Source of the DNA: Puia sp963703355
Lineage (GTDB): Bacteria > Bacteroidota > Bacteroidia > Chitinophagales > Chitinophagaceae
Reading direction: 5' to 3'
Assembly: GCA_963703355.1 (NCBI GenBank)
Contig: OY969813.1
Span: 3,162,001 to 3,226,000 of the forward strand
Length of the DNA stretch: 64,000 nt
In this document: piece by piece, positions 56,461-64,000 of the stretch
Layout of the letters: every line of letters begins with the position of its first letter
Position numbering within the stretch: position 1 is the first letter of the stretch
The notes under the pieces: generated by a model
Seen by the model: only the letters and a program-made list of their open reading frames with translations
Told to the model about the DNA's origin: nothing
The model's database searches: none
Program-made: the position numbers and the translations under genes

Positions 56461-57844
56461 TTAAGCCCGAAAAAATATCCTCAAACTTAACCTCCGTTTG
56501 CACACCGGATTTCAAATCCTTCATTTTTGCTGTTTGTGAAAGAAGTTCGTCGGGTCCGATGATCACAATCGTCGGGATATTTTTCTTCTCAGCATACCTG
56601 AATTGCTTGTCGAATTTGGCTTGCTCGTGAAATAATTCGGCGCGAATATTCCCGTTTCGTAGTTCCTGAACTATTTCAAAACTTCTGAGCGCGGCTTCCT
56701 CGCCCAAATTAAAAAATAATACCTGTGTTGTTCGCCGTACGGTATTGGGAAAAAGATTTAATTCTTCCATCACGTCATAAATTCTGTCAACCCCAAACGA
56801 AATACCAACACCCGGAATTCCCGGCAAACCAAAAAGTCCTGTAAGATCATCATATCTTCCACCCCCACCGATACTTCCGATTTTTACACCGATTGCTCTC
56901 ACTTCGAAGATAATTCCGGTGTAATAATTCAGTCCGCGCGCAAGAGAAAAGTCCAGTACTACTTTGTTGTCAGATGCGTGATGGGCATCGTTCTTTTTGA
57001 CCTGAGATGGAAAAAAATTCAAAATATACCGAAGGTCTTTTATTCCTTCCTGCGTATAATTATTGGGGACTAACAGGGAAAGCTGTTTGATTTTTTCTTC
57101 ATTGCTTCCCTCTATTTCAAGGTATTTCTCAACTGCTGAAATCTGATCTTCGGTGAGATTTTTTGCGCCGAGTTCTGTTTTTACTTTCTCAATTCCGATT
57201 TTATCCAGTTTATCTATGGCAGTCGTGATGTTGCTGGTTTGAGCCTGTCCACCGCATAATTCTGCGAGCCCGGAAAGAATTTTTCTATGATTGATATGCA
57301 CTTCCACATCTATGCCCAGCCGTTCAAATACTGTCAGATATATTTGAATAAGTTCGACTTCGTTAATTAGTGAATGACTGCCAACCACATCCGCATCGCA
57401 TTGATAAAATTCACGATAACGCCCTTTCTGCGGACGATCGGCACGCCATACCGGTTGCATCTGATATCGCCTGAAGGGAAAACTGATTTCATTTTGATGC
57501 ATCGCTACGTAACGCGCAAAAGGAATTGTGAGATCGTACCGGAGTGCCCGCTCTGTTATTTCCCTGTCGTTCTTTCCATCAAGAATATTTTTGAAAGCAG
57601 TAAGTGATGATTCCTTTTTACTTGGATGATCGAGTCCGTTATTGAGAATTTTAAAAATCAGTTTATCGCCCTCGTCGCCATATTTGCCCAGCAGTGTATC
57701 CAGATTTTCCATCGCCGGCGTTTCGAGTGGCTCATAACCATACCGCTCAAAAACAGAACGGATGTTTTCCAGAATATAATTTCTCTTATAAACAGTTTCA
57801 GGTCCGAAGTCCCTTGTTCCTTGTGGTAATGCGGGTTTGCTCAT
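56441..57844 (-). CDS. hisS: Histidyl-tRNA synthetase
   Basis: Class II synthetase charging tRNA-His; 467 aa. Motif 1 region PQGTRDFGPETVYKRNYILE, motif 2 FRRYQMQPVWRADRPQKGRY, histidine-specific LDFSLARGLNYYTGIIFEVR and GSIGGGGRYDDLTGLFG, anticodon domain IRAELFHEQAKFDKQFRYAE. The last residues (KLNTER) and the stop TGA are encoded inside the adjoining heptamer array (GCTGAAC word). The start is 2 bp after the stop of the phosphatase gene, so the two are co-transcribed. Confidence 0.97.
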   Translation of the reverse strand: MSKPALPQGTRDFGPETVYKRNYILENIRSVFERYGYEPLETPAMENLDTLLGKYGDEGDKLIFKILNNGLDHPSKKESSLTAFKNILDGKNDREITERALRYDLTIPFARYVAMHQNEISFPFRRYQMQPVWRADRPQKGRYREFYQCDADVVGSHSLINEVELIQIYLTVFERLGIDVEVHINHRKILSGLAELCGGQAQTSNITTAIDKLDKIGIEKVKTELGAKNLTEDQISAVEKYLEIEGSNEEKIKQLSLLVPNNYTQEGIKDLRYILNFFPSQVKKNDAHHASDNKVVLDFSLARGLNYYTGIIFEVRAIGVKIGSIGGGGRYDDLTGLFGLPGIPGVGISFGVDRIYDVMEELNLFPNTVRRTTQVLFFNLGEEAALRSFEIVQELRNGNIRAELFHEQAKFDKQFRYAEKKNIPTIVIIGPDELLSQTAKMKDLKSGVQTEVKFEDIFSGLKLNTER

Positions 57845-57846
57845 GT

Positions 57847-58320
57847 TCAGGCCGTTTTAAGATAACCGTATTTCTCAATTATTTTATCGCAGGCCTTATC
57901 AATCATATCGAATACTTCATGGTATCCCGGCTCTTCTCCATACCAGGGATCGGGTACATCAAGATTCTCACCGGGGTAGACTTCATTTAACAACAGATCC
58001 GTCTTTTCCGGTTTAAACTTATTCTTTGCAATCCTTTTCATGTGCACAAGAATATCAGATGACATAGCATATATCTTATCGAAACGGTCAAAATCATCAG
58101 CGGTGAAAGCCCTGGCAGACTGATCGCTGATATCCAGCGCATTTAACCTGGCAACTTTTTGCGATAGCGGATGAGGTGCTTCACCTATATGATAACTATT
58201 ATTTGTGCCCGCACTATCCACCACCCACTCCAGTCCAAGCTTTTTTGCCTTGGATTCCAGAATTCCCTCAGCAAGAGGACTCCGGCAAATATTTCCAAGA
58301 CAAACCATTAAAATTTTCAT
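57847..58320 (-). CDS. Low-molecular-weight protein-tyrosine phosphatase
   Basis: A 157-aa phosphatase starting at ATG 58320 (MKILMVCLGNICRSPLAEGI). The P-loop C7-x5-R13-S is CLGNICRS, and the acid/base aspartate is in VPDPWYGEEPGYHEVFDMID. The upstream frame to 58344 runs over the promoter TACTTTTG and is rejected. It is the first gene of an operon with hisS. Possible substrates are tyrosine-phosphorylated proteins or arginine phosphates; not decidable here. Confidence 0.95.
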   Translation of the reverse strand: MKILMVCLGNICRSPLAEGILESKAKKLGLEWVVDSAGTNNSYHIGEAPHPLSQKVARLNALDISDQSARAFTADDFDRFDKIYAMSSDILVHMKRIAKNKFKPEKTDLLLNEVYPGENLDVPDPWYGEEPGYHEVFDMIDKACDKIIEKYGYLKTA

Positions 58321-58325
58321 GGATG

Positions 58326-58333
58326 CAAAAGTA
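58326..58333 (-). promoter_or_regulatory. Phosphatase-hisS promoter -7 element close to the start
   Basis: TACTTTTG on the minus strand with 5 bp between it and ATG 58320. Confidence 0.5.
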
Positions 58334-58343
58334 ACTAAAAACA

Positions 58344-58384
58344 AGTATGGGAGTATGAGAGTATGGGAGTATGGGAGTGTGGGA
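58344..58384. repeat. GTATGGGA octamer array
   Basis: About five units (GTATGGGAGTATGAGAGTAT...). The rest of 58385-58564 shows no gene. Confidence 0.85.
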
Positions 58385-58564
58385 GCGCAGAACAGATTTT
58401 ACCGCCAACTGTTCCCGCACGCGTGGGATCAACTGTCAATCGCAAACCATAAACATCAACCACAGCACATGAGGAGCAACCGTTTATGGAATCTTTCTAA
58501 ATCGGCATCTCAAATTAACTGCGCAGGTTCTTAAGCTGATTCATTCATCCATTAAAACAGATTT

Positions 58565-59374
58565 ATGGAACCTAACGATATGCTTTTTGCCGACCCGCTC
58601 GATATACTTTTTGAAAACAGGAATAAGTCGTACGGCGCTTATCCATTGCGCAAATATTACGCGCAACGGTTATATATCTCAATGGGGGTTACATTTTCGA
58701 TTGTGGTACTGAGTTCATTTTTCTTTCTTTATTTTAAAACCAACACTCCTCCCATCCTATTTAATCCGGCACCTGATATTACACCCATTGATTTGACGCC
58801 TCCACCAAAACCAACGGCTCCTCCTGTTCGACCCATTCCGCCGCGGCCCATGGTGTCGACCGCTACGTATACGCCTCCTCTTATAGTACATACTGATATT
58901 GACATTCAATCAATGGCAAAAGTGGAGGACCTTAAAGACGCGGCTATCGGCATAAAAACAATTGCCGGAGATCAGGACGACGGCGAATCACCAGATAAGG
59001 GTAATCCCAAAGGAGAAGTGGTAGCTTCTACCGGACAACAATCCGACGATAAACCCCGGATATTTGACAATCCAGAAATTATGCCTGAATTTCCAGGTGG
59101 TATTGAAGCATTGAAAAGATATTTATCGCGAAACCTCCGCATGCCGGATAACAGCGCCGAACCGGGAACGGTTACAAAAGTAATCGCGCGTTTTGTTGTG
59201 GGCGCAGACGGGAAAGTAAATAGTATTGAAATCATACAGGCAGCCGATAAAATGTTTAACGAAGAAGTGAAACGGGTGATTTCGAAAATGCCGGATTGGA
59301 AACCTGGCTCACAGAATCATCGGAACGTGGCTGTTTATTTTAATCTGCCGGTGAATTTCGTGAGCGCGGAATAG
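58565..59374 (+). CDS. tonB: TonB-like energy transducer
   Basis: Links inner-membrane proton force to outer-membrane receptors. The 269 residues show a short cytoplasmic N-terminus with the Bacteroidota motif ENRNKSYGAYPLRKYYAQRL, one transmembrane helix (about 38-57), a proline-rich spacer (TPPPKPTAPPVRPIPPRP) and a C-terminal TonB domain (FPGGIEALKRYLSRNLRMPD, FVVGADGKVNSIEIIQAADK). ExbB/ExbD are not adjacent. It could serve the receptor at 41174. Confidence 0.93.
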   Translation: MEPNDMLFADPLDILFENRNKSYGAYPLRKYYAQRLYISMGVTFSIVVLSSFFFLYFKTNTPPILFNPAPDITPIDLTPPPKPTAPPVRPIPPRPMVSTATYTPPLIVHTDIDIQSMAKVEDLKDAAIGIKTIAGDQDDGESPDKGNPKGEVVASTGQQSDDKPRIFDNPEIMPEFPGGIEALKRYLSRNLRMPDNSAEPGTVTKVIARFVVGADGKVNSIEIIQAADKMFNEEVKRVISKMPDWKPGSQNHRNVAVYFNLPVNFVSAE

Positions 59375-59403
59375 AGACGCAAAGACAAATCTCGGTTGCA
59401 CGG

Positions 59404-59483
59404 ATTATGGGTTATGAATTATGAGATATGGATTATAGGCTGAATTCCACTCCCATACTCCCATACTCCCATACTCCCATACT
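59404..59483. repeat. TTATGGG heptamers and ACTCCCAT octamers
   Basis: ATTATGGGTTATGAATTATG (59404-59423) followed by five ACTCCCAT units (59447-59483). Confidence 0.85.
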
Positions 59484-59532
59484 TGCTTTAGGCTTTTTTA
59501 GTATATTGCCAGTTGCACACAAACGAATGCAA

Positions 59533-59769
59533 ATGCCCGAAGAAAAAGACCTGGATAAACGTGCTAAATCTTACAGAATAAGAAGGTCTATTATGGATTA
59601 TGGAATGGGCGGGATTATATTTTGTTTGGGCATCTTTTTCTTACTGGCCCCCAAACTCGGAGTTGCCTTCAACATAGATGATTTATTCCGGTATTTGTTT
59701 GCAGGACTTTGTATTCTTTATGGATTTTTCCGGATATATCGTGGGTACAAAAAAAATTATTTTAACTAA
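59533..59769 (+). CDS. Small membrane protein (78 aa) upstream of PstS-like gene
   Basis: Start ATG 59533 (MPEEKDLDKRAKSYRIRRSI); a neighbouring ATG at 59527 would add two residues, and longer versions translate the repeat array. Two helices (MDYGMGGIIFCLGIFFLL and LFRYLFAGLCILYGFFRIYR) are separated by a short loop, with a basic, Tyr/Asn-rich end. It lies 13 bp before the PstS-like gene and is probably co-transcribed. Function unknown. Confidence 0.75.
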   Translation: MPEEKDLDKRAKSYRIRRSIMDYGMGGIIFCLGIFFLLAPKLGVAFNIDDLFRYLFAGLCILYGFFRIYRGYKKNYFN

Positions 59770-59782
59770 TATTTAATATAGG

Positions 59783-60706
59783 ATGAACATTATTAAAAAA
59801 TGTTTTCCATGGTTAGTTTATGCCCTTGCAACCTTGTTGTTTACAGGCTGTCATTCGGGTCCGCACATTCCGGTTGAGACCCCCACATCAGGAACAATAC
59901 ATATTAGTGTGGACGAATCATTCAAACCGGTGATAGATTCAGAGCTTAAAGTCTTTGAGAGCTCTTTTCCGGACGCTCATGTGCTGGTGGACTATAAATC
60001 TGAAGCCGCCTGCTTAAAAGACATATATAATGACAGTACCCGGTTGATTATAATCACAAGGGGGTTAACCCTGCCGGAAGAGAATTATTTTAAAGATTCT
60101 GCCAGAACACCTGCTATTTCGGGGATTCTTGCCTACGATGCTGTGGCCCTTGTTGTGAATAATCATTCCCAGGACACAGTAATGAGTATGGATCAGGTAA
60201 GGTCGCTCCTGGAAGGGAAGGGAAAAAAGAATACCGAAGCCGTAATGGACGGAATTTCAGCCACCAGCACTGTTCGATATGTAATGGATTCCATCCTTCA
60301 GGGACAAGCCCTGGGGAAAAACGTAATTGCCGCTAAATCAAGCCCGGAGGTGATTTCATATATCGCGAATCATGAAAATGCAGTGGGCTTTATTGGTGTG
60401 AGCTGGATTGGCGATCAGGAAGATTCCTTGGATCTGGCTTTTCTTAAAGAAGTGAAAGTGGTGGCGATCCGGTGCGACAGATGCACAGATAAACCCTTTG
60501 TTTATCCATTTCAGGCCAACATAGTTTTCAAAAAATACCCCATGGTCCGCGGATTGTATTACATTTTAAAGGAGAATTTTAGTGGGGTAGGAAATAATTT
60601 CGTAAATTTTTTAGTCAATGAAAGGGGCCAGTTAATATTTAAGAGATCTTACCTGGTGCCGGCCCGTATGAGTTTTGATGTCAGAAATGTTGAAATGCAG
60701 CAATAA
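59783..60706 (+). CDS. PstS-like periplasmic substrate-binding lipoprotein
   Basis: A 307-aa protein with a lipoprotein signal (KKCFPWLVYALATLLFTGCH, lipobox FTGC). A phosphate-binding-like fold follows: TIHISVDESFKPVIDSELKV, then ARTPAISGILAYDAVALVVN and GKNVIAAKSSPEVISYIANH, typical of PBP_like_2. No permease (PstC/A) is nearby, and the classical phosphate-binding TGSG motif is replaced, so it may bind another ligand or act as a scaffold near the TonB system. Confidence 0.88.
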   Translation: MNIIKKCFPWLVYALATLLFTGCHSGPHIPVETPTSGTIHISVDESFKPVIDSELKVFESSFPDAHVLVDYKSEAACLKDIYNDSTRLIIITRGLTLPEENYFKDSARTPAISGILAYDAVALVVNNHSQDTVMSMDQVRSLLEGKGKKNTEAVMDGISATSTVRYVMDSILQGQALGKNVIAAKSSPEVISYIANHENAVGFIGVSWIGDQEDSLDLAFLKEVKVVAIRCDRCTDKPFVYPFQANIVFKKYPMVRGLYYILKENFSGVGNNFVNFLVNERGQLIFKRSYLVPARMSFDVRNVEMQQ

Positions 60707-60751
60707 AACAGTTTTTGGGATATATTTATAAAAAATAAACGGAGATTCAGA

Positions 60752-62401
60752 ATGAGAAAACTAAGCATCAGCCTGTTACTGGCGTTTACCTGCATCGGCA
60801 GTACGGTTATGGCTCAGACATTAGAACAGGGGAAACAGTTTTTGTATTATGAAAGATTTGCCAGTGCCCAGGCTGCTTTTGAAAAAGCATTAAACGCCAA
60901 TCCTAACAATATTGATGCAGTTTACTGGCTCGGACAAACCATGATTCACAGGAGAGATACCCGTGATACCGCCGGTGCAAAGGCACTTTATCAAAAAATG
61001 CTTGCCACTAACGGGAACGCACCGTTGCTATTAGTTGGCATTGGTCATATTGAATTGCTTTACGGCGATAAGAATGATTCCCGTCAGCGGTTTGAAACCG
61101 CCATCAGTCTGACAAAGGAAAAAGACATCAACGTGTTGAACGCCGTGGCTTACGCCAATATCGACGCAAAAGCGGGCGATCCAAACTACGCCATTCAGAA
61201 ACTGGAACTGGCTACACAAATCAAAAGGTTCAACGATCCCGAAACCTACGTGTTGATGGGTGATGCTTACCGAAAATTATTAGACGGTGGAAACGCGGTA
61301 CAAAGTTATCAGAAAGCGCTTAACCTGAATCCAAAGCTGGCAGAGGCAGAAATGAAAATAGGTATCATTTATCTGACACAGAATAACCGTGAACAATTTC
61401 TGCCGGATTTTGAATCCGCAGTAACCATGGACCCGGCGTATGCTCCGGCTTATGAACAACTTTTTCTTTACTGGTATCTGCGCGACGTAAATAAAGCAGC
61501 AGACTACCTCGATAAATATGCCGCGAATTCCGATCAGGGTGCCGACCTGGAATATATGAAAGCAGGTATGTTATATGTTTCCGGAAAAGTAGCTGAAGCT
61601 CGTACAAGGGCGCAACAGTTAATCGGGCAATACGGAGCCAATGTAAATCCCCGCATGTATAAACTTGTGGCTTTTGCTTCTGATTCTCTGGGCGACTATA
61701 CCGCAGCGAGAGAAGCCATGGGTACATTCCTTGCAAAGGCAGATACTTCCATTATACTGAGTACTGACTACGAAGAATTTGGGAAAATATATGGTAAACT
61801 CTCAGATTCTGTAACACGCAATATGGCATTTCAATATTATGCCAAAGCAATTGCCATGGATTCAATAGAAGCTGATAAATTGAAATATTCCAATGAAGCA
61901 TTGGATCTTGCAAAACAAACACACAATAAACAGGCAGCTGCACTCATTTCAGGCGCAGTATATAATTCACTGAAGAATCCAACCAATTCAGATCTTTTCA
62001 AATATGGTACGGCAAATTACTTTGCCGGTAATTACAAATCTGCCGACAGTATTTTTTGCGGTGTCTATGAATCCAAATATCCGAATGAAATTTACGGGTA
62101 TCTGTGGTGTGCAAAAGCCAAACAGGCTCAGGACGATAGTACAAACTCCGGAGGACTGGCCGTTGATGCATATGAAAAACTGGCACAGTTTGCAAGATCT
62201 TCACCAGACTCTGCGAAATATAAAACGCAAGTTGTAGGTGCTTATTTTTATCTGGCGAGTTATTACAACGACATCAAAAAGGACAAAGCGAAAACAATTG
62301 AGTATATGCAAAAAGTACTCGAAGTAGATCCAACGAATGCTTCCGCTCAGAATGTCATAAGCAGGTTAACGAAACAAAAAGCCAAAAGCTCCAGCAAATG
62401 A
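60752..62401 (+). CDS. Secreted TPR-repeat protein
   Basis: A 549-aa periplasmic protein with signal peptide (MRKLSISLLLAFTCIGSTVM, then AQ) and several tetratricopeptide repeats (FASAQAAFEKALNANPNNID, GNAVQSYQKALNLNPKLAEA, TIEYMQKVLEVDPTNASAQN). TPRs form protein-binding scaffolds. It follows the PstS-like gene by 45 bp with tonB two genes earlier, so this set may form an envelope complex. It ends at a strong terminator before nuo. Confidence 0.9.
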   Translation: MRKLSISLLLAFTCIGSTVMAQTLEQGKQFLYYERFASAQAAFEKALNANPNNIDAVYWLGQTMIHRRDTRDTAGAKALYQKMLATNGNAPLLLVGIGHIELLYGDKNDSRQRFETAISLTKEKDINVLNAVAYANIDAKAGDPNYAIQKLELATQIKRFNDPETYVLMGDAYRKLLDGGNAVQSYQKALNLNPKLAEAEMKIGIIYLTQNNREQFLPDFESAVTMDPAYAPAYEQLFLYWYLRDVNKAADYLDKYAANSDQGADLEYMKAGMLYVSGKVAEARTRAQQLIGQYGANVNPRMYKLVAFASDSLGDYTAAREAMGTFLAKADTSIILSTDYEEFGKIYGKLSDSVTRNMAFQYYAKAIAMDSIEADKLKYSNEALDLAKQTHNKQAAALISGAVYNSLKNPTNSDLFKYGTANYFAGNYKSADSIFCGVYESKYPNEIYGYLWCAKAKQAQDDSTNSGGLAVDAYEKLAQFARSSPDSAKYKTQVVGAYFYLASYYNDIKKDKAKTIEYMQKVLEVDPTNASAQNVISRLTKQKAKSSSK

Positions 62402-62421
62402 TATAATGAAATAATAATATA

Positions 62422-62453
62422 AAAGCCCCTGAAGATCTTTTCAGGGGCTTTTT
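62422..62453 (+). terminator. Terminator of the TPR gene unit
   Basis: AAAAGCCCCTGAA and TTCAGGGGCTTTT form a 13-bp stem around GATCTT, followed by T residues. The A-rich left arm makes it bidirectional. Confidence 0.92.
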
Positions 62454-62502
62454 AGTTAATACAGAGCTCAAAACAATCCCATGAAATCTGAATGTCCTGT
62501 AT

Positions 62503-62510
62503 TACTTTTG
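62503..62510 (+). promoter_or_regulatory. nuo operon promoter -7 element
   Basis: TACTTTTG fits TAnnTTTG. Transcription from it would begin near 62517, which excludes the ATG at 62492 as the nuoA start. Confidence 0.55.
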
Positions 62511-62530
62511 TATGCAATGCAATGGTATTT

Positions 62531-62938
62531 ATGACTTCAATTCTTCTGCAGTCTGCGAATCTGATTTCTAATTCAAGTAGTGCAAGCGATTATTTGCCAA
62601 TTGTTATACAGTTACTCTTAGCCGGTGCATTTGTTTTTCTTGTAATCGGTGTTACGCATTTGCTGGGCCCTAAGAGAAAAACGGATGAGAAACTTAAAAA
62701 CTTCGAAAGTGGTATTGAGTCTGTCGGAAATGCCCGTCAGCCCATGGCCATAAAATATTTCTTAATCGCAATATTGTTTGTACTGTTTGATGTTGAAGTC
62801 ATATTCTTTTATCCATATGCTGTTAATTTCCGGGCTTTAGGATGGTATGGATTTGCCGAAGTGTTGTTGTTTGTTTTTTTCTTCCTGATTGGGTTTGTTT
62901 ACATCGTGAAGAAAGGTGCATTGCAATGGGAGGATTGA
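62531..62938 (+). CDS. nuoA: NADH-quinone oxidoreductase subunit A
   Basis: Membrane subunit of complex I. Start ATG 62531 (135 aa); ATG 62522 is possible, and 62492 lies upstream of the likely transcription start. Three helices: VIQLLLAGAFVFLVIGVTHL, AIKYFLIAILFVLFDVEVIF (with the conserved FLIAILFVLFDVE segment) and VLLFVFFFLIGFVYIVKKGA. The loop NFESGIESVGNARQPMAIKY is the family signature. Confidence 0.95.
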   Translation: MTSILLQSANLISNSSSASDYLPIVIQLLLAGAFVFLVIGVTHLLGPKRKTDEKLKNFESGIESVGNARQPMAIKYFLIAILFVLFDVEVIFFYPYAVNFRALGWYGFAEVLLFVFFFLIGFVYIVKKGALQWED

Positions 62939-62996
62939 GGCGATGAAGAGCATGCCAGTTCGTTACTATCCGGATGGATTATAAAAAGCTTAGAAC

Positions 62997-63587
62997 ATGT
63001 CAAGACCAGTAAGATTTAATGTGAATACGGTACCTGCTGATACCAAAAACGGAATCAGCATTGCAGACATGCCGGCCGGGCAGGAGGGAGATGGATTTTT
63101 TGCCACCAAACTAAGTGATGCAGTGGGGTTAGCCAGAAAAAATTCTATGTGGCCGCTGCCTTTTGCCACTTCCTGTTGCGGAATAGAATTCATGGCGACC
63201 ATGGGATCTCATTATGATCTCGGCAGATTTGGTGCTGAGCGAATCGGATTCTCACCCCGCCAGTGTGATCTGCTGATGGTAATGGGCACTATTGCAAAAA
63301 AAATGGGACCTATTTTAAAAGAAGTATATCTCCAGATGGCAGAGCCAAGATGGGTTATGGCGGTAGGGGCCTGCGCTTCTTCAGGCGGTATTTTTGATTC
63401 CTATTCTGTACTACAGGGAATTGATCAGATCATACCCGTTGACGTATATGTGCCTGGATGTCCTCCCAGACCCGAAGGCATACTCGATGGTTTTATGAGG
63501 ATTCAGGATCTGGTAGGAGAAGAATCATTCCGTAGAAGAAATGGTGAACAGTATCGGGAACTCATGCAGAGTTATGGAATCAAGTGA
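62997..63587 (+). CDS. nuoB: NADH-quinone oxidoreductase subunit B
   Basis: Carries the N2 iron-sulfur cluster next to the quinone site. The 196 residues have the four ligands C60, C61 (TSCCGIEFM), C126 (GACASSGG) and C155 (VPGCPPRPEG). About 30 residues longer than minimal forms at the N-terminus. It follows nuoA by 58 bp and precedes nuoC after a repeat-filled gap. Confidence 0.97.
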   Translation: MSRPVRFNVNTVPADTKNGISIADMPAGQEGDGFFATKLSDAVGLARKNSMWPLPFATSCCGIEFMATMGSHYDLGRFGAERIGFSPRQCDLLMVMGTIAKKMGPILKEVYLQMAEPRWVMAVGACASSGGIFDSYSVLQGIDQIIPVDVYVPGCPPRPEGILDGFMRIQDLVGEESFRRRNGEQYRELMQSYGIK

Positions 63588-63720
63588 AGTATGGGAGTAT
63601 GGGAAACTTTAAAACGAAAAATAAAACAATTATCAAAAATATCAAAATGAGGGTAGTTGGTACAGGATCCGGAAGTGTTCTAGTCACTTCCATACTCCCA
63701 TACCCCCATACTCCCATACT
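63588..63720. repeat. Inverted GTATGGGA octamer arrays between nuoB and nuoC
   Basis: AGTATGGGAGTATGGG (63588-63603) and its exact reverse complement (63705-63720) flank about 100 nt. The first begins at the base after the nuoB stop. A 16-bp perfect stem is possible in the nuo mRNA. Confidence 0.9.
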
Positions 63721-63726
63721 TTCTCG

Positions 63727-64000
63727 ATGGACAATTCATTCGTAAAACAAAAACTGCAGGAACAATTCGGCGAATCGGTTAAAGGATTCGAAGAACCATA
63801 TGGGTTGCTCACCTTCGAGTCTCCAAAGGACCTGAATCTTAAAATACTTCAGTTTCTTTATGATGACCCGGAGTTGCGCTTCCAGTTTCTTACAGATCTT
63901 ACAGCAGTTCATTATCCAATTTGGAAAGGACGGGAACTGGCTGTTGTATATCATCTGCACAATCTGGTAGACAATATTCGCATACGCTATAAAATATTTA
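63727..64000 (+). CDS. nuoC: NADH-quinone oxidoreductase subunit C, 5' part
   Basis: The frame from ATG 63727 is open to the window end (91 residues seen). MDNSFVKQKLQEQFGESVKG, DPELRFQFLTDLTAVHYP and GRELAVVYHLHNLVDNIRIR match the 30-kDa subunit of complex I. It follows nuoB as the third gene of the operon. Whether it is fused to nuoD cannot be seen. Confidence 0.93.
   Translation, partial: MDNSFVKQKLQEQFGESVKGFEEPYGLLTFESPKDLNLKILQFLYDDPELRFQFLTDLTAVHYPIWKGRELAVVYHLHNLVDNIRIRYKIF

Noticed and set aside
59428..59532. Longer start for the 78-aa membrane protein
   Set aside because: The extension translates ACTCCCAT octamers (PYSHTPI-type peptide), which is a repeat by-product.

Overview
The window looks like chromosomal DNA of a Bacteroidota bacterium, most likely from the Chitinophagales/Sphingobacteriia side. 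The support is the Bacteroidota-type promoter element TAnnTTTG in front of many genes, one long bifunctional RelA/SpoT protein, two adjacent clpP paralogs, RNase Y, a ZapA/coiled-coil/pheT cluster, a SusC-like TonB receptor with an N-terminal carboxypeptidase-like domain, and the nuoA-nuoB-nuoC order. Assignment to order is inference; no rRNA is present.

Layout. 1-1.7 kb: end of a ComEA-like helix-hairpin-helix gene, three small genes, and a stand-alone Clp N-domain gene. 1.7-8.74 kb: an accessory island of IS1595-type cargo transposons. Two complete elements (2212-5339 and 5348-8729) have clear 28-bp terminal inverted repeats. They sit in tandem and share the same 8-bp target duplication, TCCCAAAA, which occurs three times (2204, 5340, 8730). 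A remnant with only a right end precedes them. Each unit carries one tiny lysine-rich protein (46-49 residues) next to different cargo: a two-helix membrane protein, a HEPN-like protein, or a structured RNA plus a DUF3800 protein. This is the strongest candidate for an undescribed modular system here. 8.74-10 kb: acyl-CoA dehydrogenase behind a TetR-type operator that directly abuts the island. 10-14.6 kb: clpX-clpP-clpP-tig protein quality control (minus strand). 15-18 kb: alcohol dehydrogenase, a secreted alpha/alpha-barrel-like protein, and tRNA-Leu(UAG). 18.4-24 kb: rel, purA, an acidic low-complexity protein, pabB. 24-32.6 kb (mostly minus strand): lytic transglycosylase, gatA, tatA, rplS, rny, zapA, a coiled-coil protein, pheT. 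32.8-36.9 kb: a DUF6600-like lipoprotein, dnaB, rsmE. 37-38.3 kb: a complete IS3-family element. 38.3-50.6 kb: pyrD, thiolase, TonB receptor, M1 peptidase, membrane-bound AraC regulator, ruvB, ABC exporter. 50.8-58.3 kb: peroxiredoxin, pseudouridine synthases, rlmN, thiolase, hisS, low-molecular-weight phosphatase. 58.5-64 kb: TonB, a PstS-like lipoprotein, a TPR protein and the start of the nuo operon.

A second genome-wide theme is short-period repeats in intergenic DNA. Most have a 7-bp period, in several word families (GCTTTAA, TTATGGG, GCGTTCC, GGCCGTT); one family is octameric (GTATGGGA). Arrays often begin exactly at stop codons and even supply them (clpX, hisS, rluB, adh). One array lies in frame inside gatA, and one is interrupted by the IS3 element with a clean 3-bp duplication. 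Separate 11-bp-period arrays lie upstream of adh and rel, and a REP-like stem-loop occurs three times. No CRISPR array, prophage or rRNA operon was seen.
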